Assembly: GCA_900766775.1 (NCBI GenBank)
Contig: CAAFXN010000053.1
Span: forward strand, 1 to 10,253
Origin: Bacteroidales bacterium
Lineage (GTDB): Bacteria > Bacteroidota > Bacteroidia > Bacteroidales > Paludibacteraceae
Reading direction: 5' to 3'
Length of the DNA: 10,253 nucleotides
Shown here: in pieces, positions 1 to 6,626 of the stretch
Position numbering within the stretch: the stretch's first letter is position 1
Layout: every line of letters begins with the position of its first letter
Notes under the pieces: generated by a model
What the model was told of the DNA's origin: nothing
Seen by the model: only the letters and a program-made list of their open reading frames with translations
The model's database searches: none
Translations under genes and position numbers: made by a program

Positions 1-1
1 G

Positions 2-376
2 GGTATCACCAAGATTGTAGGTATCGAGTCGCGCGGGTTTATCATTGCGCCGGCAGTGGCTATGGAGTTGGGCGTGGGTTTTGTGCCTATCCGCAAACCC
101 GGTAAGTTGCCCGCAGAGACCGTAGAGATTAGTTACCAAAAGGAGTATGGCGTGGACACCATTCAGATGCACAAAGATGCACTCTGCGCCGACGATGTGG
201 TGCTTCTTCACGATGACCTGTTGGCAACGGGCGGAACCATGGCGGCAGCAATAGAGTTGGTGAAGAAGTTTGGCGTGAAGAAAGTGTATGTGAACTTCCT
301 TATTGAACTCGATTTCCTAAACGGTCGCCAAGTATTAGAGCAGGGAGCAGAGGTAGATTCCCTCATCCACATGTGA
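2..376 (+). CDS. apt: Adenine phosphoribosyltransferase, 3' part (5' end outside window)
   Basis: Purine salvage enzyme that makes AMP and pyrophosphate from adenine and PRPP in the cytoplasm. The reading frame is open from the window edge and gives 124 residues; full-length Apt is about 170-180, so roughly 50 N-terminal residues are missing. The GTG at 56 is internal, not the start. Visible family marks are the GIESRGF segment (residues 7-13 of the visible part), the RKPGKLP loop (31-37), the SYQKEYG stretch (44-50), the PRPP-binding loop DDLLATGGT (71-79) preceded by a hydrophobic strand, and the ELDFLNGR end (102-109) typical of Apt. The TGA stop at 374-376 overlaps the GTG start of uvrC by four bases, which suggests translational coupling and one operon. 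Confidence 0.96.
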   Translation, partial: GITKIVGIESRGFIIAPAVAMELGVGFVPIRKPGKLPAETVEISYQKEYGVDTIQMHKDALCADDVVLLHDDLLATGGTMAAAIELVKKFGVKKVYVNFLIELDFLNGRQVLEQGAEVDSLIHM

Positions 377-2199
377 TTTTGGATAAGCGGTCGCAACATA
401 TTGCATCGCTCCTCCAGCGTATCCCGCAAAACCCGGGCGTATATCAGTACTTCAATGCAGAGGGGGAGATAATCTATGTGGGTAAAGCCAAGAACCTGCA
501 TAGACGGGTGAATAGTTATTTTCAGAAAGACCATCAAAGCAGCAAGACGCGCCAACTGGTCGCGCATATTGCGGATATACGCTATGTAGTGGTGGACTCG
601 GAGCAGGATGCTTTTCTGCTGGAGAACAACCTCATCAAGAAGTATCAACCGCATTACAATATCCTGCTCAAAGACGGCAAGTCGTATCCCAGCATCTGCA
701 TCACGCGAGAACCCTACCCTCGTATCTTCAAGACGCGCACCATCAACAAGAAATGGGGCGATTATTATGGTCCGTACAGTTTCGGCAATACGGTGGATTT
801 GATGATAGAACTAATCCACAAACTATTCCCTATCCGCAGTTGCAACATGCCGATGACAGCGGAGCAAATTGAGCGGGGGAAGTTTAAAGTGTGCTTAAAA
901 TATCACCTCAAAACTTGCTGCGGAATCTGCGAGCAGAAGGTCAATAAGGAGCAATACGCTACATGGGTTACGCAGGCGCGCAAGATTATCCGCGGCGATG
1001 GGCACGAGATAAGTCGGCAGATAGAAGATGAGATGTATCGCCTGTCGGCAGAGATGAAGTTTGAGGAAGCGCAGCGCGAGAAAGAGAAGTTGGAATTATT
1101 GTGGCAGTTCTGCAGCAAGACCATTATCACCAATAGCTCAGCCGGCGATGTAGATGTGTTTGGCTACGATGAACAGGACGATAATGTGTATATCAGCATG
1201 CTGCATGTGCACAACGGGAGCATCGTGCAGGGGCAGACTATTGAGTACAAGAAACGCTTGGATGAGGCGCGTGAGGAGATTTTGGCGATGGGTATGATGG
1301 AGTTGCGCGAGCAGTTGGAGAGCCAAACTCGCGAAGTGATAGTGCCGTTTATCCCCGATGGATTCGACGAAACCTTGCATGTATATATTGCGCTCAATGG
1401 AGACAAGAAGAAACTGCTTGACCTTGCTATGCAGAACGTGCGGCAGTATAAACTTGACCGTATCAAGCAGGCTGATAAACTCAATCCCGACCAGCGTGCA
1501 GTGCGTATCCTTGGTGAACTGCAGCGCATGCTCAACCTCCCTACTCTACCCGCTCTCATCGATAGTTTCGACAACTCCAACATCAACGGCACCAACGCCG
1601 TGGCAGGGTGCGTGGTCTTTCGGATGGCTAAGCCGAGCAAGCAAGACTATAAGCGGTTTGAGATAAAGACGGTGGAAGGTGCCGATGACTACGCGAGTAT
1701 GCGCGAGGTGGTGCGTCGCAGGTATAGCCGCGTGGTGGAAGAAGATGGTAAGTTGCCCGACCTGATTATTGCCGACGGTGGCATCGGACAGATGCACGCT
1801 ATCCGCGAGGCGGTGGAAGACCAGTTGGGCTTGCATATCCCTATTGCCGGACTGAAGAAGAACGACAAGCACCGTACCCAGACGCTGCTCTACGGCTTCC
1901 CCCCTGTGGAAGTGCAGATGCCTGTAACGAGCGAGGTGTTCCGTCTGCTCACGCAGATACAGGATGAGGTGCACCGATTTGCCATATCTTACCACAAACA
2001 GAAGCGCAGCAAAGCACAAATAAAGAGTCAATTAGATGATATTCAGGGAGTTGGACCTGCTACCAAACAGAAGATACTGCAACATTTCGGCTCTGTGAAG
2101 CGTGCTGGTTCAGCCAACTTGGACGAGTGGGTAGAATTGCTCGGAACGAAAAGAGGTTCAATGCTTTACGAGCATTTTCAGGCAAAAATAACCCTCTGA
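373..2199 (+). CDS. uvrC: UvrABC system protein C (excision nuclease subunit)
   Basis: UvrC makes the 3' and 5' incisions around a DNA lesion in nucleotide excision repair, acting with UvrA and UvrB. At 608 residues it is full length for the family. The N-terminal GIY-YIG nuclease (about 18-100) shows Y24, Y35, K38, R45, E84 and N96 at the spacing of the known catalytic residues. A cysteine cluster (C157, C174, C182, C183, C186) matches the region reported to hold an iron-sulfur cluster in E. coli UvrC. The UVR motif for UvrB contact lies at about 213-247. The RNase H-like 5' nuclease (about 385-545) has D400 (FDNSN), D468 (ADGG) and H534 (DEVHRFA), so its DDH triad is intact. A helix-hairpin-helix pair (about 554-592) ends the protein. 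The start is a GTG overlapping the apt stop; the N-terminus LLQRIPQNPGVYQY then fits the family, and no ATG lies closer. Confidence 0.97.
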   Translation: MILDKRSQHIASLLQRIPQNPGVYQYFNAEGEIIYVGKAKNLHRRVNSYFQKDHQSSKTRQLVAHIADIRYVVVDSEQDAFLLENNLIKKYQPHYNILLKDGKSYPSICITREPYPRIFKTRTINKKWGDYYGPYSFGNTVDLMIELIHKLFPIRSCNMPMTAEQIERGKFKVCLKYHLKTCCGICEQKVNKEQYATWVTQARKIIRGDGHEISRQIEDEMYRLSAEMKFEEAQREKEKLELLWQFCSKTIITNSSAGDVDVFGYDEQDDNVYISMLHVHNGSIVQGQTIEYKKRLDEAREEILAMGMMELREQLESQTREVIVPFIPDGFDETLHVYIALNGDKKKLLDLAMQNVRQYKLDRIKQADKLNPDQRAVRILGELQRMLNLPTLPALIDSFDNSNINGTNAVAGCVVFRMAKPSKQDYKRFEIKTVEGADDYASMREVVRRRYSRVVEEDGKLPDLIIADGGIGQMHAIREAVEDQLGLHIPIAGLKKNDKHRTQTLLYGFPPVEVQMPVTSEVFRLLTQIQDEVHRFAISYHKQKRSKAQIKSQLDDIQGVGPATKQKILQHFGSVKRAGSANLDEWVELLGTKRGSMLYEHFQAKITL

Positions 2200-2221
2200 G
2201 AATCGCATATTTTTCACGACT

Positions 2222-2677
2222 ATGATCACTTATACAGTAAAAATAACCCCCGAAAAAGGGCTTTTCTTGCTCAATGCGCAAGGAGAGGAGGTGAGGACCA
2301 CTGATGTGCTGTTACAGACTGCTCCTCGTCGTGTCTTTGCCTTCCACGGCAATATGGGGGCAGGCAAGACCACTTTCATCAAACAACTCTGCGAGGACAT
2401 GGGCACACAGGATGTAGTGAACAGCCCCACATTTGCCATCGTCAATGTGTATGATGTGCAAACTCCCTACTCCGGCGAGGTGTACCATTTCGACTGCTAC
2501 CGACTGAAAGACTTGCGCGAGGCGCAGGACTTCGGTGCGGAGGAGTATCTCTATTCCGGCAACTACTGCTTCATCGAGTGGCCCGAGATGATTGCACCCT
2601 TGCTCCCCGAGGATACCGTGCAGGTTCGGATAGAAGTACAAGAAAACGGAAATCGCATACTCACCCTTCAGCAATAG
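2222..2677 (+). CDS. tsaE: tRNA threonylcarbamoyladenosine biosynthesis ATPase TsaE
   Basis: TsaE is the small P-loop ATPase that works with TsaB, TsaC and TsaD to place the t6A modification at A37 of ANN-decoding tRNAs. The 151-residue protein has the Walker A loop GNMGAGKTT (43-51), the SPTFAIVNVY switch segment (68-77), the HFDCYRL motif (89-95) and IEWPE (118-122), all diagnostic for the family. The first 35 residues are longer and less conserved than usual (about 135-155 residues is typical), but ATG 2222 is the only in-frame ATG before the P-loop. It begins 22 nt after uvrC and ends 6 nt before the next gene, so it is most likely co-transcribed. No Shine-Dalgarno site is visible, as is usual in Bacteroidota. 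Confidence 0.95.
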   Translation: MITYTVKITPEKGLFLLNAQGEEVRTTDVLLQTAPRRVFAFHGNMGAGKTTFIKQLCEDMGTQDVVNSPTFAIVNVYDVQTPYSGEVYHFDCYRLKDLREAQDFGAEEYLYSGNYCFIEWPEMIAPLLPEDTVQVRIEVQENGNRILTLQQ

Positions 2678-2683
2678 ACCCTC

Positions 2684-3253
2684 ATGGAAAAGTCAACTCC
2701 CGAAGTACAACAACTGCGGTTAGATGTGGAGCGTCAGTTAGGAAGGCGCGTATGTAGCCCTGCCGATTTTGACAGACTCTCTTTGGAGGTGTGGGACAAG
2801 ACCCATGCTACCCTCTCTTCCTCCACGCTGAAGCGTCTGTGGGGCTATGTAGATGCCGGCGAAGCCGTGCAGAGGAATACGCTCACCTTGCTGGCTCAGT
2901 ATGCGGGCTATGCCGATTGGGAGCACTATCTGGCCCATTTGGCAGCCGCAGACGGCGCAGAGTCCGACACTTTTGCGGGCGAAGGTATCCGCACGGGAGA
3001 GTTGCAAGCGGGCGACCGCGTGCTGCTGTCGTGGTTACCCAACCGCCGTTGCATAGTGCGCTACGAGGGCGGACTGCGCTACGTGGTGGAGGAGCAGGAG
3101 AACAGCAAACTGCGTGTCGGCGACCGTTTTGATGCGGCTTGCTTTTTGCTCGGGCAACCGATGTACTTGGATAATCTTGTGCGTGGGGATATGCCCGCTA
3201 CCTCGTATGTGGCAGGCAGCAAGCACGGACTTCATCGCGTGGAGAAACTATGA
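2684..3253 (+). CDS. Conserved hypothetical protein with HTH-like N-terminal domain
   Basis: No defined function is recognised. The 189 residues fall into two parts. Residues about 8-86 are mainly helical, with the segment LSSSTLKRLWGYV (44-56) followed by RNTLTLLAQYAGYADWEHYL (64-83). This pattern recurs in Bacteroidota proteins of unknown role and resembles a helix-turn-helix or small helical-bundle domain. Residues about 103-189 are beta-rich and open with LQAGDRVLLSWLPNRRCIVRY (short stretches at 107-127), followed by LRVGDRFDAACFLLGQPMYL (143-162), suggesting a small barrel. There is no signal peptide or membrane segment, so it is probably cytoplasmic. The TGA stop overlaps the ATG of the kinase gene (ATGA, 3250-3253), so the two proteins are likely made in a coupled way and may work together. 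DNA binding or kinase regulation are both guesses. Confidence 0.88.
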   Translation: MEKSTPEVQQLRLDVERQLGRRVCSPADFDRLSLEVWDKTHATLSSSTLKRLWGYVDAGEAVQRNTLTLLAQYAGYADWEHYLAHLAAADGAESDTFAGEGIRTGELQAGDRVLLSWLPNRRCIVRYEGGLRYVVEEQENSKLRVGDRFDAACFLLGQPMYLDNLVRGDMPATSYVAGSKHGLHRVEKL

Positions 3254-4326
3254 CAACGGACTCTACCTCCGGTTTCTTGAATCCCGAAGACGTTACCTCG
3301 CAGTGGACGGAGGTTACCCTCCTCCAATCGCGCAGGCGCAATGTGCTGTATCGCGCGAAGCGCTACGGCAGGTGGTTCATCCTGAAGACGCTCAGCGAGG
3401 ATTGCCAAGACCTGACAGACTATCGTTTGCTCCAAGAGCGGGAGTTTCAGATAGGTTTCTCGCTCCATCATCCGAACATTGTAGAGACCTACTCTATTGA
3501 GGAAGTGCCCGCTGTGGGTCGCTGTATCGTGATTGAGTATGTGGACGGCACTACGCTCGCGCAATGGCTTGCTACGCGCCCCTCGTATGGCGCAAGGGTA
3601 CGGATATGGAACCAACTGACCGATGTGCGGGAGTACTTAGAGAGCCGCCAGATGGAGCACCACGACCTGAAAGCGGATAATATCCTCATCACCCGCGATG
3701 GGAAGTACCTCAAGCTGATTGACTTTGGTCTGAGCGGCACAGAGGCAGGGCGCTCGGATGAGCAGGACATCTCGCGGCTGTATCGAATGCTGTTCCCGAA
3801 CAGCCTACAGCGCATGTGGATGCGCGGGGCAAAATGGATAGGCGGGATTGTGGTGGGGATTGCTGTCTTGTCGGTGATGGCTATCGTGTTTCTATTGGTT
3901 CGACGAGACCGCATAGCGGCGTATATGCAGCAGGAGCAGACCCTGCAAGAGATAAGCAGACAATATGAGATAGAGGCAGAGAAATGGGAACAGGCGGCGA
4001 TAGAAGCGAAAGAGCAGTATGAATACTACCAAACTGCCAATATCCAAGATGAGCGCACCCGACAGGAGCGCGCCCTTGAGGAGGTGAGTCGCCGCTTAGA
4101 CACCGAGTTTGCAGTATGGGATAAAGCGATAGAAGAGGCAGCGCCGGAGACAATGATGGAGATGTATGAGGTGCTTAATCCCATGGTACAAGCCTCGTGG
4201 GTGATACGCGATTCGTTCATCAACTGCTATCCCGAGAACGACCCTCTGCACTATACCATCTTCGACCTGTGGACGCAGCGGAGTATGGAAAAGCAGAATG
4301 CTATCCAGCAGCGTTTCATGCCTTAA
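3250..4326 (+). CDS. Membrane-anchored minimal Ser/Thr protein kinase-like protein
   Basis: A eukaryotic-like kinase domain fills residues about 20-185, followed by one transmembrane helix (about 196-218) and a charged, coiled-coil-prone tail (about 220-300) with a further C-terminal part to 358. Visible kinase elements are the ATP-anchoring lysine K46 (FILK), a likely alpha-C glutamate (E63 or E65), hinge residues around IEYVDG (95-100), the catalytic loop HHDLKADN (137-144) with D139, K141 and N144, and the metal-binding DFG (158-160). The usual HRD is HHD, there is no clear glycine-rich GxGxxG loop, and the sequence goes from DFG to a helix-F-like SDEQDISRLYRML (169-181) in under 15 residues, so the activation segment and APE motif are absent. 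The catalytic residues present favour activity, but this is inferred. It is the last gene before the terminator and overlaps its HTH-like partner by 4 nt. Substrate and signal are unknown. Confidence 0.87.
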   Translation: MTTDSTSGFLNPEDVTSQWTEVTLLQSRRRNVLYRAKRYGRWFILKTLSEDCQDLTDYRLLQEREFQIGFSLHHPNIVETYSIEEVPAVGRCIVIEYVDGTTLAQWLATRPSYGARVRIWNQLTDVREYLESRQMEHHDLKADNILITRDGKYLKLIDFGLSGTEAGRSDEQDISRLYRMLFPNSLQRMWMRGAKWIGGIVVGIAVLSVMAIVFLLVRRDRIAAYMQQEQTLQEISRQYEIEAEKWEQAAIEAKEQYEYYQTANIQDERTRQERALEEVSRRLDTEFAVWDKAIEEAAPETMMEMYEVLNPMVQASWVIRDSFINCYPENDPLHYTIFDLWTQRSMEKQNAIQQRFMP

Positions 4327-4352
4327 TAGCCTGAGAAATACTTGTAATAATG

Positions 4353-4384
4353 GGGCAGACCATGAATAGGTCTGCTCTTTTTTT
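4353..4384 (+). terminator. Intrinsic terminator of the apt-uvrC-tsaE-kinase run
   Basis: A 9-bp stem (4353-4361 paired with 4369-4377, core GCAGACC/GGTCTGC, one G-U pair) with a 7-nt loop is followed directly by seven T residues. It lies 26 nt after the kinase stop codon, a standard rho-independent layout on the plus strand. Confidence 0.9.
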
Positions 4385-4438
4385 GTCCCTACCCTCTTGC
4401 CGCTGGAAAAGGGCAAATGAAAATGAACCAAAATGAAC

Positions 4439-4470
4439 TTTGTGCATATCAACGAAAAGCAGTACCTTTG
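4439..4470 (+). promoter_or_regulatory. Bacteroidota-type promoter for the lipoprotein operon
   Basis: TTTG at 4439-4442 and TACCTTTG at 4463-4470 are separated by 20 bp and match the Bacteroides -33/-7 pattern (TTTG, about 19-21 bp, TAnnTTTG). The predicted transcript start is near 4477, giving a leader of about 65 nt before ATG 4542. The site lies between the preceding terminator and the first lipoprotein, as expected. Confidence 0.72.
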
Positions 4471-4541
4471 CCGCCGAAAATCAGCGGAGCATGCCGAAAA
4501 TCCCGAACAGAGTAGGCAGAATAGATACACGATTTAGTATT

Positions 4542-5186
4542 ATGAAAAAGTTTTTGTTAATGTGCGTATGCGTATCCTTATTGTGCGCATGTGGTGGTGG
4601 CGGTCAATCGCAGTCCCAACAGCAATCCAACCAGCAACCACAAGAAGAGTCTAAAACCCTTCCTGCCACTTCGGTAGTGCTGAAAGGTAAACATGCCAAT
4701 TTGTTTAAGGTAAGTGGTGATTCGTACAAAGTAAGTCTCGTACAAGTGAACGAAGATTGGCAAGTACGCGTGAAAATTAGCATTGCCAATAAGAAATCGT
4801 ATAACCAATTGTCGGATAAGTCAAAGTATGAGCGCGAGTTATCCTCTATTGGTGGTATGCTGCTCAATGAAAGCGATGTAGAACTGGCGTCGTTGGATAT
4901 TTCTACGGAAGACTGGGACATGTTGGTGGCTGAAGAAGTGGACGCTCAGCAGAAGATGATTATGAGGACCTATAAGTATAATCACTACACATACGAAAAA
5001 GCCAAAGAGATATACGACAAGGTGGCGGGTGTTGAACTGAATGGCATTGAACTGAAGGAAGCCGATAGGAAATCCAATTCTTCGGAATCGCTCATCGATG
5101 ATGAAACGAAGCAGGCGGTCAAGGATGTACAGCAGATACTGGAGATGGAAGGCGAGATGCTAAACGCATTGCAAGATTTATGGTAA
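4542..5186 (+). CDS. Small lipoprotein of unknown function
   Basis: This predicted lipoprotein has 214 residues and an unknown role. The N-terminus MKKFLLMCVCVSLLCAC is a lipoprotein signal peptide: two lysines, a hydrophobic core and the lipobox L14-C15-A16-C17, with C17 as the lipidated residue. A Gly/Gln/Ser-rich linker (18-37) follows, then a globular part with alternating hydrophobic strands (about 42-75) and a more helical acidic C-terminal half. ATG 4542 is chosen because it places the signal peptide at the very start; the frame is open further upstream (to a TTG at 4440), but that lies inside the promoter. No acidic export signal (K/S-D-E type) follows the cysteine, so a periplasm-facing location is more likely than surface display. 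It is first in a unit with another lipoprotein and a DUF456-like membrane protein. Confidence 0.85.
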   Translation: MKKFLLMCVCVSLLCACGGGGQSQSQQQSNQQPQEESKTLPATSVVLKGKHANLFKVSGDSYKVSLVQVNEDWQVRVKISIANKKSYNQLSDKSKYERELSSIGGMLLNESDVELASLDISTEDWDMLVAEEVDAQQKMIMRTYKYNHYTYEKAKEIYDKVAGVELNGIELKEADRKSNSSESLIDDETKQAVKDVQQILEMEGEMLNALQDLW

Positions 5187-5228
5187 TGCAGATATGTTAA
5201 TATTAATTTCAAAAAACACAACAAAACA

Positions 5229-5489
5229 ATGAAAATTTCAAAGTATTTTTTGGGAGCATTGCTCGCTGTAGCATTGGTTTCCTGCACCGGCAACGAGTCT
5301 TTACTCAAAGATTATGAAGAAGCCTGCAGCAAAGGCGATGCCATTAAGGCAGGGCAGATTCTCCAGAAGATGGAGGAAAAGTATCCGAATGATTCTGATT
5401 GGACAGAAGCGCAATGGAATCGTATTGAGGTCGCGACAGAAGTTTTGGCAACAAAACAATTAGAATCGTTGGGCAATATGTTAGATTAA
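5229..5489 (+). CDS. Very small lipoprotein of unknown function
   Basis: The product has 86 residues with a clear lipoprotein signal: MKISKYFLGALLAVALVSC, lipobox L16-V17-S18-C19. The mature part is only 68 residues and appears as two or three amphipathic helices (for example LLKDYEEACSKGDAIKAGQI and the stretch ending in KMEEKYP, about 25-54), a pattern that recalls a single TPR-like helical hairpin; this is suggestion only. It starts 42 nt after the previous lipoprotein with no promoter in the AT-rich gap, so it is probably co-transcribed. The inverted-repeat spacer begins directly after its stop. Function cannot be assigned. Confidence 0.78.
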   Translation: MKISKYFLGALLAVALVSCTGNESLLKDYEEACSKGDAIKAGQILQKMEEKYPNDSDWTEAQWNRIEVATEVLATKQLESLGNMLD

Positions 5490-5490
5490 G

Positions 5491-5586
5491 GATGAAGGAC
5501 ACAGGATGAAAGACGAAATAGATTCCACTTTGAAACTCATAGACGAAAGTAATAAGTCTTTTATCCTTCATCCTTTATCTTTCATC
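5491..5586. repeat. Imperfect inverted repeat built of four GATGAARGAY units
   Basis: GATGAAGGAC (5491-5500) and GATGAAAGAC (5505-5514) on the plus strand face GATGAAAGAT (5577-5586) and GATGAAGGAT (5563-5572) on the minus strand. The two 24-nt arms pair over most of their length, with a few mismatches and a wobble, around a 48-nt centre that itself contains AGAC...GTCT. There is no T-tract after it, so a terminator is unlikely. It fills most of the 132-nt gap between the small lipoprotein and the DUF456-like gene. Confidence 0.75.
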
Positions 5587-5621
5587 TTAACATAGGTCAT
5601 TTATTAAACTGTTATTATATT

Positions 5622-6140
5622 ATGTCAACTATTTTATGGTGGGTGCTTATTGCCCTATTTCTAAGTTTTGGCTTTCTGGGGTGTTTCATCAGCAAAGTCC
5701 CCGGTCCTATTGCCGTTGTATTGGCTACTCTTGTGGCGAAGTTAGGATTGGATATTGACTTCGAGTGGTATGTGGTAGGGATTGTAGCCGCGCTGGCTAT
5801 CGCCAGTATGGTTGCGTCCAAGGTACTTGTGAAGTTGGTGAAGAAACTACACGAGTATAGCAAACGGGCTACTTGGGGAACAATCAGTGGCTCTATTATT
5901 GGTTTATGTATCTTGGTGGGTGTCAAGGGTATTGACTCTACGGCGCTGGTTATTCTGATTGCAGTGGTGGCATTGGTTTTGGTGCCCTTTGTGTTGGCGT
6001 TCTTGCTTGAACTCACCAACAAACAGGGTGCGGTATGTGCGCTTAAGAGTGCAGGCTCTGCTACTGCGGCATATTTAGCGGATACTTGTTTGAAACTGGC
6101 GGTATTCATCTATGCCGTTTACGCTATCTTTCAGTTTTGA
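5622..6140 (+). CDS. DUF456-like integral membrane protein
   Basis: The product is a 172-residue protein that is almost entirely hydrophobic, with about five membrane segments (roughly 5-25, 26-42, 48-70, 88-102 and 108-130, plus a C-terminal hydrophobic stretch at 152-171). The layout resembles DUF456: a GFLGCFISKVPGPIAVVLA segment (17-35) in place of the usual Gly..Pro..PGP opening, a lysine-rich loop between the middle helices (about 68-83), a glycine-rich repeat of the first half, and a terminal AxLxxxxLKLAVFIYA segment. No function is known for DUF456. It is the third gene after the 4439-4470 promoter and is followed by a terminator at 6289. The start at ATG 5622 sits just before the first membrane helix; no separate promoter is visible upstream. 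Confidence 0.82.
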   Translation: MSTILWWVLIALFLSFGFLGCFISKVPGPIAVVLATLVAKLGLDIDFEWYVVGIVAALAIASMVASKVLVKLVKKLHEYSKRATWGTISGSIIGLCILVGVKGIDSTALVILIAVVALVLVPFVLAFLLELTNKQGAVCALKSAGSATAAYLADTCLKLAVFIYAVYAIFQF

Positions 6141-6159
6141 TTTATGCGCATGATATTTT

Positions 6160-6267
6160 AGACCCTCCCTGCCCCTCCCTTAAAGGGAGGGAACTATCCT
6201 CCCCCTTTTCGGGGCCCCCGAAAATCTCTGATTTTGGGGTGAGTTTTTGGGGAGATAGAGGGGGTCT
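6160..6267. repeat. C/G-rich palindromic intergenic element
   Basis: A block of nested palindromes about 108 nt long is bounded by AGACCC (6160-6165) and GGGTCT (6262-6267). Inside are CCCTCCCTT/AAGGGAGGG (6173-6181 and 6183-6191), TTTTCGGGG/CCCCGAAAA (6206-6214 and 6216-6224), and an alternative stem CCCC-AAAATC/GATTTT-GGGG (6216-6239) that competes for the same bases. It encodes no gene. It has the look of a dispersed REP- or MITE-like element of Bacteroidota genomes, though copy number cannot be judged here. Confidence 0.65.
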
Positions 6268-6288
6268 TAGTAACCAAATCCAATTCGG

Positions 6289-6325
6289 GGCAGGCAATCA
6301 ACATGCAGGTTGCCTGCCTTTTTTT
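6289..6325 (+). terminator. Intrinsic terminator after the DUF456-like gene
   Basis: A perfect 9-bp stem GGCAGGCAA (6289-6297) and TTGCCTGCC (6310-6318) with a 12-nt loop is followed by seven T residues. It ends the lipoprotein/DUF456 unit on the plus strand and separates it from the zinc transporter promoter. Confidence 0.9.
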
Positions 6326-6381
6326 CATCATAAAATGATACCCAATTTCGGAAACCTGCGGATGCAAAAAATGTTTCTCCC

Positions 6382-6412
6382 TTGCAAATTCCAAAAAAAA
6401 GTAGTACTTTTG
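6382..6412 (+). promoter_or_regulatory. Bacteroidota-type promoter for the ZIP transporter
   Basis: TTG at 6382-6384 and TACTTTTG at 6405-6412 with a 20-bp spacer match the Bacteroides promoter pattern and have the same spacing as the other promoter in this window. The predicted start near 6419 leaves an untranslated leader of about 208 nt before the zinc transporter. Confidence 0.7.
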
Positions 6413-6418
6413 CAGCGA

Positions 6419-6626
6419 AAAAATACTTTAATGCGAGATTTTATTTTATAACGTCTAATTATCGTCCAATTATTCATTAATTATTTTCATTAGAAATAGA
6501 ATTATACGATTAATTATACGATCATTATATGTTAAAAAAGAAGCGACTATTATATGTGAATAGTCCATATACGATTATTATATGTTCACCTCCTCTTTCG
6601 GGAATTTTCGTTAAAAAGTCAAGGTT
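6419..6626 (+). other. Long AT-rich 5' leader of the ZIP transporter
   Basis: This stretch has no reading frame of note. It is strongly AT-rich, unlike the G-rich transporter gene that follows, and contains repeats of an ATTATAYG-type decamer and a GACTATT/AATAGTC hairpin (6545-6551 and 6559-6565, loop 7 nt). No known riboswitch fold was recognised. A control role in transporter expression is possible from position alone. Confidence 0.5.
6501..6586 (+). repeat. Six iterated ATTATAYGWT-like decamers
   Basis: Copies are ATTATACGAT at 6501-6510 and 6513-6522, ATTATATGTT at 6524-6533, ATTATATGTG at 6549-6558, CATATACGAT at 6566-6575 and ATTATATGTT at 6577-6586. Two larger 19-nt units (6515-6533 and 6568-6586) differ at a single base. 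All copies have the same orientation. Confidence 0.8.

Noticed and set aside
208..654. A 148-codon minus-strand open frame over apt and uvrC
   Set aside because: It lies opposite two strongly recognised genes and shows no family features of its own.
4440..4541. Longer N-terminus for the first lipoprotein from a TTG at 4440
   Set aside because: It would start within the promoter and bury the signal peptide 34 residues inside the protein; ATG 4542 gives a clean lipoprotein start.
5491..5586. CRISPR-like array of short GATGAARGAY repeats
   Set aside because: Units are only 10 nt, lie on both strands, have no uniform spacers and no cas genes nearby.
6086..6451. A 121-codon plus-strand open frame over the palindromic element
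   Set aside because: It overlaps the end of the DUF456-like gene and translates the hairpins, the terminator and the promoter; it shows no protein-like pattern.
6501..6586. Replication-type iterons
   Set aside because: No replication initiator gene or DnaA boxes are nearby; the position between a promoter and a transporter favours regulation or a chance AT-rich repeat.
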